Part shown: positions 1-5,445 of the stretch, piece by piece
Position numbering within the stretch: position 1 is the stretch's first letter
Layout of the letters: each line of letters opens with the position of its first letter
Origin: a candidate division NPL-UPA2 bacterium
GTDB taxonomy: Bacteria > NPL-UPA2 > JAGMAN01
Direction of reading: 5' to 3'
DNA: 5,467 bases
Assembly: GCA_021129695.1 (NCBI GenBank)
Contig: JAJOKU010000027.1
Location: 1 to 5,467 of the forward strand
Position numbers and translations under genes: made by a program
The notes under the pieces: generated by a model
What the model saw: only the letters and a program-made list of their open reading frames with translations
What the model was told of the DNA's origin: nothing
The model's database searches: none

Positions 1-1
1 T

Positions 2-43
2 CTTCCGTCGGAGAGCCAGATGAAAACTGGCGAAGTGCGGAAG
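2..43. repeat. Nested inverted repeat downstream of hsdR
   Basis: CTTCCG at 2-7 pairs with CGGAAG at 38-43. Inside it, GCCAG-type arms at 15-19 and 27-31 pair around a seven-base loop (20-26). The two stems are separated by unpaired bulges of seven and six bases. Neither strand shows a T-run directly after the structure, so it is not a standard intrinsic terminator. The bulged hairpin could belong to a structured RNA or the edge of an element continuing outside the window, but 65 bases are too few to decide. Confidence 0.4.
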
Positions 44-65
44 TTGGGTTTTAAGACATATTTTT

Positions 66-782
66 TCATTCTGCAAACAGCCTTTCTTTGGTTTGATAGA
101 TAATATCCTTGGGTTCACCGAGAATTTTTAGAGCGCTTAAACCACCTGTCTTAATTACTTCAGGGGTGTTGAATGTATATGGATTCTCTAATTCTTCTAT
201 CCCTCCCGCTTCAAACTGTTTAGCAAGGGCAAGCAATGTATTCGCTGTCTCCTCAGGTAGACTCTTAAACCAAGCATCGTGTTTATAACGAAGTGCTTCC
301 ACTCTCTCTTTTCGGCTCTTGGGAGCTGTGCCAAATCCAATTTCAGATAGAACATCATAAAGGTCATATCCTTTTCGCTTCATTAGTTCCTGAAGTAGCC
401 TTATCCCTTGACCATCATTGGGAAGAGAAATTGTTAGACTTTTTCGCTCCTGGGGATCCAACCAGCAATGGCGAAAATCATCAAAGGTCTTAACTTCTTC
501 AACTAAATGTTCAGCGAGCATCTCCCTATATTCTTCTATAGTAACCATTGTTAGTTTTCCTTCTTTCTCTATAACAATATAAGTTCCGGCGGGATTTATA
601 TGAACATCGAAACCCTCTACCCGAATTATCTTTTCTGGCGGTGTAGGTGCTCTGGGGGGACGTGGGGGAGCAGGTCTAACAATAAAACCTTTTCCTAAGA
701 GGCGGGTAGCGTTTGTATAGTCATAGACATGGAACATTAATTTATTCGTAGGCAGATGAATTCTTGACCCTCTTCCCATCAT
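66..782 (-). CDS. hsdR: HsdR C-terminal fragment: helicase motif VI and EcoEI-type C-terminal domain
   Basis: This 238-residue open piece from the ATG at 782 begins with MMGRGSRIHLP, which is helicase motif VI with its arginine finger. In the same frame the codons before the ATG read FFKYVRSPISFQQ, ordinary R-subunit sequence, so the ATG is internal to the ancestral gene and not a true start. No Shine-Dalgarno sequence precedes it. The remaining residues (about 50-238) match the charged, mainly helical C-terminal domain of EcoEI-like R subunits, which is thought to contact the methyltransferase core. The TGA at 66-68 looks like the natural end of the gene. If translated alone this piece would have no nuclease or ATPase activity. 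Confidence 0.78.
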   Translation of the reverse strand: MMGRGSRIHLPTNKLMFHVYDYTNATRLLGKGFIVRPAPPRPPRAPTPPEKIIRVEGFDVHINPAGTYIVIEKEGKLTMVTIEEYREMLAEHLVEEVKTFDDFRHCWLDPQERKSLTISLPNDGQGIRLLQELMKRKGYDLYDVLSEIGFGTAPKSRKERVEALRYKHDAWFKSLPEETANTLLALAKQFEAGGIEELENPYTFNTPEVIKTGGLSALKILGEPKDIIYQTKERLFAE

Positions 783-813
783 CTGCTGAAATGATATAGG
801 AGAGCGGACATAT

Positions 814-830
814 TTAAAGAATACGACATT
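814..830 (-). other. Frameshift site in hsdR between helicase motifs V and VI
   Basis: In the minus direction the frame reads C-R-I-L then TAA (814-816), while the next frame reads F-F-K-Y-V-R-S-P and joins the C-terminal piece. To stay open, the ribosome would have to skip one base, or the gene has lost two. Family spacing between VDVP and the conserved lysine (about eight residues, from memory) fits a two-base deletion better. A GTGTA reduced to GTA is one possible route. Confidence 0.8.
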
Positions 831-1329
831 TCGCTATCGGAACATCAACACCAGTGGTTATTAAATCAACAGTAGTGGCTATGAGATGACTTCGCACTGA
901 ACCTCGTAAATCTGCGATATACTGGCTTCCTCCTACCAAGGCAGTGCACTTGAAGGTATAAGGCTCAAGGCGTTTCTGCCCATTCTTGGTACACCAGTCA
1001 GCATAGAGATTGTCCATTTCGGCAGCAACCTTATCGGCGTGAGTATCTCGAGTACAGAAAATGACAGTCTTTTGATGAGGACCGCCCGTTTGAAGAAGCA
1101 TCTCAAAAAGGTCTTTACACATTGCTTTAACCCTGTCAGGAAGCTGGATAATATCTTCAAAGGAGGGTGCTCCGTAATGTTCACGGGCTTCAGCAACCAT
1201 GAGTGGTTGACCGCTGATGGCATCCTTTGCTCCCAGACGCTCAATATCCTCACGGGAAACACCGCTCAGGTCAAGGTTTATCTCCCTTTTTAGGATTTCA
1301 CAGGCAGGAAGATAACCATCCTCAATTCC
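814..1329 (-). CDS. hsdR: HsdR middle fragment: second helicase lobe
   Basis: This is the in-frame continuation of the N-terminal piece past the TAA at 1330-1332, beginning GIEDGYLPAC. It carries helicase motif IV (KTVIFCTRDTHA) and motif V (IATTVDLITTGVDVP), so it is lobe 2 of the superfamily 2 motor. The first in-frame ATG is at 1200 (MVAEAREHYGAP, 128 residues), but I see no Shine-Dalgarno sequence before it (the bases are ggtcaaccactc), so independent translation is doubtful. The frame ends at the TAA at 814-816 immediately after IAKCRIL. The expected FFKYVRSPISFQQ that leads to motif VI is present in the next frame. The evidence supports part of the broken R subunit rather than a separate gene. 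Confidence 0.8.
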   Translation of the reverse strand, partial: GIEDGYLPACEILKREINLDLSGVSREDIERLGAKDAISGQPLMVAEAREHYGAPSFEDIIQLPDRVKAMCKDLFEMLLQTGGPHQKTVIFCTRDTHADKVAAEMDNLYADWCTKNGQKRLEPYTFKCTALVGGSQYIADLRGSVRSHLIATTVDLITTGVDVPIAKCRIL

Positions 1330-1332
1330 TTA
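1330..1332 (-). other. In-frame nonsense codon (TAA) in hsdR
   Basis: The upstream piece (codons ending at 1330) and the downstream piece (ending at 814) share one reading frame, so a single base substitution explains the break. The codon falls between EYDMA and GIEDGYLP. I recall homologues having Gln or a similar residue here, so CAA to TAA, or TAT/TAC to TAA, is a plausible route. The stop lies in the linker between the two RecA-like lobes. Confidence 0.85.
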
Positions 1333-2391
1333 AGCCATATCATATTCATAGACAGGTTCTCCGAAGTATTTGAGATTATTTGCAGTTATTTCTTCATCCT
1401 CTCTGCGTTCTTCTTCCGTCCCTCCTTCAAATGAGCGTGGGGTGGCGGTAAGGCCTATTTGAACGGCTTCTGGATTTCGGCGTAGCACTGTACTCCATTT
1501 CCCCCAGGCGCTTCTGTGGCATTCATCAATAATGATGTGGCTGAAATAGTTTTCAGGATAGTTTTCGAGCAGGAATTTCGCATCTTCCGTTTCTCCTGCC
1601 ACATTAAGCGTTTGATAGGTTGCAATCAAAATACGAGCGTTCTTCTGTGGATTTTCTGTTGCCACCGGAGCGGCATCGGCACCAAAAACACTCTGAAAAG
1701 CTCCCAGTCCTTGGGTTCGTAACTCATCACGGTCACATACAAATAAAGCACGCCGAAGCCCGCCGGCATCAGCAATCTTCTTTAAAAGGTGAACAGCTAT
1801 GAAGGTTTTTCCTGAACCAGTGGCTAAATAGAGAAGTAGGCGTTTTTCACCTATGGCTATTTTCCCCAACGCAGCACGGATGGCCGCATCCTGATAGTAG
1901 CGTCTGCTCGCTTCTCCGCCTGCATATGGAGTAAGGAATGGTTTTGCTGTTTCACTCTCCAAGGAAAATCCGGCTCCACTCTCATAGCGGCGGCGCAGTT
2001 CTTCAGGCACAGGAAATCGTTCGAGAGGCTGAGGGGTGGAAGTCTTGCCAGTAAAGTGGTCGTATTCTATGAAGAGATGTCCGTTTGAAGAATATACAAA
2101 TGGAACATAGTTTAAGCGGGCATATCTTTTCGCCTGCTCAAGGCCCTTATCAGGAGGTTCATCGCTCCGTTTTGCCTCAATCAAAGCTACAGCAACGGGT
2201 TGAGCATTAATGTTAACTCGAATTCTCAAGAGATAATCTATTCTTCCCCGTTCTCTTCGCCGTGGTTTGCCATCTACAATATCAATCCCGGGTTCTGTCT
2301 CTTCACGGCGGATGAGGTCTTCTGTCCAACCACAGCGGTGAAGGGCGGGGTCAATAAGTTTCGCTCTGGTGTCCGCTTTGCTTAAATACAT
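1330..2391 (-). CDS. hsdR: HsdR N-terminal fragment: nuclease domain and first helicase lobe
   Basis: This 353-residue open piece starts at the ATG at 2391; an in-frame TAG a few codons upstream limits any longer start. The ribosome binding site is weak (a GGGG 12 bases before the ATG). Residues about 45-110 form the nuclease domain, with a PD-(D/E)xK-type pattern D52, E72-A-K74. RRYYQDAA at 163-170 resembles the motif just before lobe 1 that contacts adenine. Walker A is ATGSGKT at 190-196, the DEAD-box variant is DECH at 289-292, and motif III is LTATPR at 314-319. It stops at TAA after EYDMA, just where homologues run on into GIEDGYLP, which is encoded in frame directly after the stop. A product from this piece alone would have a nuclease and half a motor, so it would not be expected to translocate DNA. 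Confidence 0.85.
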   Translation of the reverse strand: MYLSKADTRAKLIDPALHRCGWTEDLIRREETEPGIDIVDGKPRRRERGRIDYLLRIRVNINAQPVAVALIEAKRSDEPPDKGLEQAKRYARLNYVPFVYSSNGHLFIEYDHFTGKTSTPQPLERFPVPEELRRRYESGAGFSLESETAKPFLTPYAGGEASRRYYQDAAIRAALGKIAIGEKRLLLYLATGSGKTFIAVHLLKKIADAGGLRRALFVCDRDELRTQGLGAFQSVFGADAAPVATENPQKNARILIATYQTLNVAGETEDAKFLLENYPENYFSHIIIDECHRSAWGKWSTVLRRNPEAVQIGLTATPRSFEGGTEEERREDEEITANNLKYFGEPVYEYDMA

Positions 2392-2403
2392 ATCCCATTC
2401 AGG

Positions 2404-2417
2404 CCCCTATTCAGGGG
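2404..2417. repeat. Short GC hairpin in the leader of hsdR
   Basis: CCCC (2404-2407) and GGGG (2414-2417) flank a six-base loop, 12 bases before the hsdR ATG on the minus strand. A direct repeat ATTCAGG (2397-2403 and 2409-2415) overlaps it. The stem includes the only G-rich candidate ribosome binding site for hsdR, so it could mask that site. There is no T-run, so it is not a good terminator for the upstream glycosyltransferase. Confidence 0.3.
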
Positions 2418-2448
2418 AGTATCTGCTTTTCAAGATGGATCGCTGTCT

Positions 2449-3714
2449 TTATGCTCCGAAGCAGTCTAATATGAGGGTATTAAGTTTTTGCTTTAACGTA
2501 GAGTAAGAATAATACCGCTTGCCTAATTCATAATTGTGGTCAACCATTTCCCTAACTAAGTCAGGGTTCTTCAGAACTTCCCTGGTGAGACGAACTGCAG
2601 ACTCGGTAACATAATCTTCCAGCTCGATGAGCTTGAATCCCTTCGGCTTGATATCTATAGCGAAGATTGAATAATTATTGACCACTAACGGCTTATGAAA
2701 GTAGATGGATTCCAGGAAGGCGTTGCCAAAACCTTCAAAGGTGGAAGGGTAGGTGACCAAATCAGCATGCGGATAAATATCACAGAGGGTATATACCTTT
2801 TTGCCTTTATCGGTCCGGCCGCGGCGCTCGGCAATAATGTCAGAGATGAATAATGCATCAACATTCATTAAGGATGCATACTCGCGCACTCTCTGCTCGT
2901 AAGCATAGCCTTCATCCCCTGAAGCATGGGAGATAATCAGCTTTGCCTTCATATTCAGGCGGCTTACCAGCTCTATGGCGTGCTCAATTCCTTTGCGCTT
3001 TACCACCCTCGTTGGTTGGAGAATAAAAAGTTCATCATCGGCCAGACCAAGAGCTTCCCGCACGTCACACGAATAATCATCAATAGGTAAAGGTGGGTGG
3101 TCAAAGTCCATGACGTTGGGAATTACGGTAGCTGAAATACCCGTCCTCAGACTTAGCTGGTTATCAGCAGAGGAGTTTAATACCACATGCTGGATAGATG
3201 GTAGATGGGGCGGGAAGGCCATATTCAGGTATTCCCAGACAGCATTCACTAAGAAACGCTTACGTTCCCAGAAAAGATCGTGATGATGGGCAATGGTAGG
3301 AATTCGAGTCTCGGAAATGACTTCAGTAATAGCCAGTCCAAGGGGGATATTAAGGGGAATGGCTAAGGCATTCTCTGGCAGTAGAAGGTCAATCTTAAAG
3401 TCACTGATAAACTTATAAATTTGCTCTTTAAGCCTATCTTTCACCTGGTGAATCTTCTCTGTAACAGCTCGCTTTCGGACCTCGGTGCCGAAGCATTCTC
3501 TATGGATTTCCCGGATTGTAGGGTGAGCAAAATGGGCTTCCTCTACCAGAAGCGACCTCTCCGATGGCCTATCAAGTTCACCGGCCATATAGAAGCAAGT
3601 GAACCCCTCTCTCTCCAGGACATCAGCCCATTTTACTGCCTCCAGAGAAACCCCATCCATCCCCGCTAAACGGGTGGATATGAATCCAATGTTCTTACAC
3701 TTGCCTCTTTTCAT
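2449..3714 (-). CDS. GT4-type glycosyltransferase (GT-B fold), acceptor unknown
   Basis: Complete 421-residue cytosolic enzyme, expected to move a sugar from a nucleotide-sugar donor with retention of configuration. The N-terminal, acceptor-binding half (about 1-200) opens with NIGFISTRLAGMDGVSLE and carries AHHHDLFWERKRF at 142-154. The C-terminal donor-binding half has QPTRVVKRKG at 233-242 (R236 and the following basic residues fit the phosphate-binding site) and the GT4 E-x7-E signature at E327 and E335 in STFEGFGNAFLE. No signal peptide or membrane segment is seen. A TAG in frame upstream fixes the ATG at 3714 as the first start; AGAGG lies about 14 bases upstream, further than usual. 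The N-terminal ISTR-GxDGVSLE pattern recalls GT4 enzymes that build glycerate-based compatible solutes such as mannosylglucosylglycerate, but this is memory-based and weak. No sugar-nucleotide, phosphatase or envelope genes are nearby to support a pathway. Confidence 0.88.
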   Translation of the reverse strand: MKRGKCKNIGFISTRLAGMDGVSLEAVKWADVLEREGFTCFYMAGELDRPSERSLLVEEAHFAHPTIREIHRECFGTEVRKRAVTEKIHQVKDRLKEQIYKFISDFKIDLLLPENALAIPLNIPLGLAITEVISETRIPTIAHHHDLFWERKRFLVNAVWEYLNMAFPPHLPSIQHVVLNSSADNQLSLRTGISATVIPNVMDFDHPPLPIDDYSCDVREALGLADDELFILQPTRVVKRKGIEHAIELVSRLNMKAKLIISHASGDEGYAYEQRVREYASLMNVDALFISDIIAERRGRTDKGKKVYTLCDIYPHADLVTYPSTFEGFGNAFLESIYFHKPLVVNNYSIFAIDIKPKGFKLIELEDYVTESAVRLTREVLKNPDLVREMVDHNYELGKRYYSYSTLKQKLNTLILDCFGA

Positions 3715-4099
3715 AAAGTTGCACTATACCTCTCTTTTCTCATCCATCGCCAGCCATTTGGAAGTGCAAAGTCAATATTTTGGGTTTGGGACATTTTTTA
3801 CACTCTCTATCTTCGTGATAAGGTGAGCAACAACAGAACCTATTGCCAGCACCAAGCCAATTGTAGATATCATGATACCCGACGCTGCCGAAATTAGTGG
3901 ATCACTTATCTTTGCAGCCACTAGAGCAGGTCTGTCATGTCCGCCAATCTGATTAAAAACGCTAATGGTTCTGTAGATTCCACCAAGCCCCGAGAAGTGC
4001 CTTTCCTGCTTAGACTTATCACCAAACGTTTTGTGCCAAATTTCAACTGGAAAATAGGGCTAAAATGCATGCTGTAGAAAGTGAGTTCTGCTATCTTGT
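3715..4099. other. Region between gmk and the glycosyltransferase without an intact gene
   Basis: The only protein-like signal here is the channel remnant at 3772-4059. The 40 bases next to gmk and the 57 bases before the glycosyltransferase ATG show no RNA gene, convincing terminator or strong promoter. The TATAGT eight bases before the glycosyltransferase ATG has no partner -35 box and sits too close to the start to be trusted. Confidence 0.5.
3772..4059 (-). pseudogene. C-terminal remnant of a probable MotA/TolQ/ExbB-type proton-channel protein
   Basis: A 95-codon open stretch runs from just after a TAG (4060-4062) to the TGA at 3772-3774, with no ATG, GTG or TTG near its start; the first ATG lies at codon 63. 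Residues about 25-38 read GLGGIYRTISVFNQ, 45-75 read like the family pattern in which ISEAL-ITTAAGL is followed by a hydrophobic helix (here ISDPLISAASG then IMISTIGLVLAIGSVV), and the end is a charged tail (TKIESVKN). This fits the last transmembrane helix of MotA/TolQ/ExbB proteins, which use the proton or sodium gradient with a partner such as ExbD/TolR. The earlier helices are missing, so the piece cannot work as a channel. It follows gmk in the same orientation, as if a deletion had joined gmk to the tail of another gene. The family call rests on pattern recall and is moderate. Confidence 0.45.
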
Positions 4100-4669
4100 T
4101 CACACCCGGCGTCTTTCGGCAGCGATAACCGCCTTAATTTCCTCTATTGTCTGGGAGAGTTCTCGATTAACTATTGCATGATGGTAATGCTTTCGGGAAG
4201 CAAGTTCCTTCCTGGCCCGGCGCAGACGCAGTTCGACATCGGTTTCATCATCTGTTTTCCTTCCCTTAAGGCGAGAAGCTAAGACCTCAAACGAGGGGGG
4301 CAAGAGAAAGATGAGACAAGCAGACTCATATCTTTCCTTGATTTTGAGAGCCCCTTGCACATCTACATCCAGGATAATGGCTCCACCAGCGTTTAGCGTT
4401 TCCTCCAGGAACTTGCGTGGTGTCCCGTAACGATGGCCATGAATTTGAGCCCACTCAGCAAATTCATCTCTCTGTATCCTCTTATCAAATTCTTCTTCTG
4501 AAACGAAGAAATAATCTCTCCCCTCTTTTTCTCCGGGGCGAGGACGACGGCTGGTCACCGAGATGGAATAAGCAAGATCAGATGATTCTTTCAATATCTC
4601 CTGACAGACAGTCGTCTTACCCCCCCCCGAGGGAGAGGAGATGACGAATAAGATTCCCTTTCTCTTCAT
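4100..4669 (-). CDS. gmk: Guanylate kinase
   Basis: Catalyses ATP + GMP to ADP + GDP in the cytosol, the essential step that feeds GTP and dGTP synthesis. The protein has 189 residues, slightly short but within the family range. The P-loop is SSPSGGGKTT at 11-20 (K18). The GMP-binding region has SVTSRRPRPGEKEGRDYFF at 37-55, with R41 and R44 as expected, and E72 and Y81 in the EWA...HRYGTP segment. DVDVQGA at 101-107 is the typical DxDxQGA strand. The lid with its arginines (R133, R137, R148, R151) spans about 130-155. The ATG at 4669 is preceded by AGGAG with six bases of spacing, and the upstream comF stop is only one base away, so the two genes are translated as an operon. The stop at 4100-4102 overlaps a GTG (4101-4103) by two bases, but the frame it opens looks random. 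All key residues are intact. Confidence 0.97.
   Translation of the reverse strand: MKRKGILFVISSPSGGGKTTVCQEILKESSDLAYSISVTSRRPRPGEKEGRDYFFVSEEEFDKRIQRDEFAEWAQIHGHRYGTPRKFLEETLNAGGAIILDVDVQGALKIKERYESACLIFLLPPSFEVLASRLKGRKTDDETDVELRLRRARKELASRKHYHHAIVNRELSQTIEEIKAVIAAERRRV
4620..4628. repeat. Nine-base C/G homopolymer in the Gmk P-loop codons
   Basis: A run of nine C on the plus strand (nine G in the gene) encodes the three glycines before the P-loop lysine (S-G-G-G-K-T). The run is intact in frame here. Such runs are prone to length change by slippage and to sequencing error, and any one-base change would truncate an essential enzyme. Confidence 0.9.
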
Positions 4670-4670
4670 C

Positions 4671-5381
4671 CTATTCTCCTCTGGCTACTGTCAGAACAGA
4701 AACCTCTTCTGCTCCTGCCTGCTTGAGCACCCGAGCACATTCATTGACTGTAGAACCGGTAGTAAAGACATCATCAATGAGAAGAATTCTCCTTCCCTCA
4801 TATTCCTCTGCCCTCGGCACCAGGAAGAGACCCTTTACATTCTCCTCCCTCCTCTCGCGGCTCAATTGAGTCTGAGGAGGGACCCCTCTTACCCTTCTCA
4901 GATTCCGGGAAGAGATGGGAATCTTAAAGTATCTGCTGACAACCTGAGCTAAGAGGTGGGCCTGGTTGAATTCCCTCTCCCGGAACCTCCTTCCATCCAG
5001 GGGAACGGGAACGAGGAAGTCTGCCTCTCGTAAATCCTCATCACTGCTCATCCCATCAATGAGCAGCTCTCCCAGTGGGCGGGCAAGATAAGCCTTCTTC
5101 TGATACTTGAAATAATGGATACACTCTCTCAGCACTCCTTCATAGACTCCGGCTGCCCGAGCCTTACTAAAAAAGTATTTCCTCTTCTGATTCTGGCAGG
5201 AGCTACAGACACTTAGAGACGAATGGCGACCGCATTTAGAACAGACCGGCTCTTCTATTAACTTAATCTTCCCCCAGCAAGCCGGACAGAGATATTTCCT
5301 GTTATCTGACCTCAGGCCCCGATGGCATATGAGGCAATTAAGGGGAAAGAGCAAACTTAAGAAGCCTTCAAGGAAGAACAT
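4671..5381 (-). CDS. comF: ComF family protein: zinc-finger phosphoribosyltransferase-like competence protein
   Basis: ComF proteins are cytosolic and needed for DNA uptake in naturally competent bacteria, where they are thought to act on incoming single strands. Homologues also occur in non-competent species, so the role here is open. The protein has 236 residues from the ATG. The N-terminus carries four CxxC pairs (C16/C19, C32/C35, C47/C50, C59/C62), a zinc-ribbon arrangement. The C-terminal half is a type I phosphoribosyltransferase fold: LVPVPLDGRRFREREFNQA at about 123-141, TQLSRERREENVKG at 171-184, and the PRPP loop ILLIDDVFTTGST at 199-211 with the acidic pair D203-D204. A TTG two codons upstream (5387) is an alternative start. 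Neither start has a strong Shine-Dalgarno site: AGGGA lies 11 bases before the TTG and 17 before the ATG. It is the first gene of the comF-gmk operon and appears complete. Confidence 0.93.
   Translation of the reverse strand: MFFLEGFLSLLFPLNCLICHRGLRSDNRKYLCPACWGKIKLIEEPVCSKCGRHSSLSVCSSCQNQKRKYFFSKARAAGVYEGVLRECIHYFKYQKKAYLARPLGELLIDGMSSDEDLREADFLVPVPLDGRRFREREFNQAHLLAQVVSRYFKIPISSRNLRRVRGVPPQTQLSRERREENVKGLFLVPRAEEYEGRRILLIDDVFTTGSTVNECARVLKQAGAEEVSVLTVARGE
4675..4680 (-). promoter_or_regulatory. Ribosome binding site of gmk, inside the comF 3' end
   Basis: AGGAGA on the minus strand ends five to six bases before the gmk ATG and overlaps the last comF codons (A-R-G-E-stop). This is the clearest Shine-Dalgarno sequence in the window. 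It fixes the gmk start and suggests that translation of gmk is coupled to that of comF. Confidence 0.85.
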
Positions 5382-5415
5382 GGTCAACTTTTCATTAATC
5401 CCTACACTTTACTTG

Positions 5416-5445
5416 TAAATATTCATCTATGAAAGGGCGCGTCAA
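5416..5445 (-). promoter_or_regulatory. Candidate sigma-70-type promoter for comF-gmk
   Basis: On the minus strand TTGACG (5440-5445) matches five of six bases of the -35 consensus. AT-rich -10 candidates follow: AATATT (5418-5423) at 16 bases spacing or TATTTA (5416-5421) at 18. Neither -10 is a strong match. The position, about 30 bases before the comF start, is sensible. No operator or riboswitch-like structure is evident. Confidence 0.4.

Larger units (their letters stand above)
66..2391 (-). pseudogene. hsdR: Type I restriction endonuclease R subunit (EcoEI-like HsdR), broken by one nonsense codon and one frameshift
   Basis: The R subunit is the motor and nuclease of a type I restriction complex: with HsdM and HsdS it translocates and cuts unmodified DNA. 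Reading from the ATG at 2391 to the TGA at 66-68 gives about 775 codons, near the size I expect for EcoEI-like R subunits. All parts are present in order: nuclease domain, helicase lobe 1, helicase lobe 2 and the C-terminal domain. Two lesions interrupt it. An in-frame TAA lies at 1330-1332, and a shift of reading frame lies at about 814-830. The sequence on both sides of each lesion still reads as family-typical protein, so decay is recent or the lesions are sequence errors. No partner hsdM or hsdS is in the window. The gene lies 57 bases downstream of a glycosyltransferase, which is not a functional context for it. Family assignment is strong. Whether the cell lacks a working enzyme depends on the lesions being real. 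Confidence 0.88.

Noticed and set aside
933..1262. A 109-codon minus-strand frame inside hsdR
   Set aside because: It overlaps lobe 2 motifs IV and V, which are clearly coded in the other frame. Its own translation has no domain pattern.
2392..2448. Intrinsic terminator between the glycosyltransferase and hsdR
   Set aside because: The GC hairpin there is short and lacks a following T-run on either strand.
3715..3740. TATAGT before the glycosyltransferase as a promoter -10 box
   Set aside because: No -35 box lies at suitable spacing, and the distance to the ATG would leave almost no leader.
3599..3826. A 75-codon plus-strand frame covering the glycosyltransferase start
   Set aside because: It is mostly antisense to a conserved coding region, with no ribosome binding site and no family resemblance.
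3921..4103. A 60-codon GTG-started frame overlapping the gmk stop
   Set aside because: It has no Shine-Dalgarno site and no recognisable motif, and it overlaps the better-supported channel remnant in another frame.
4641..4952. A 103-codon plus-strand frame across the comF-gmk junction
   Set aside because: It is antisense to two well-supported genes, and its translation (rich in Ser, Pro and Leu) is typical of a shadow frame.
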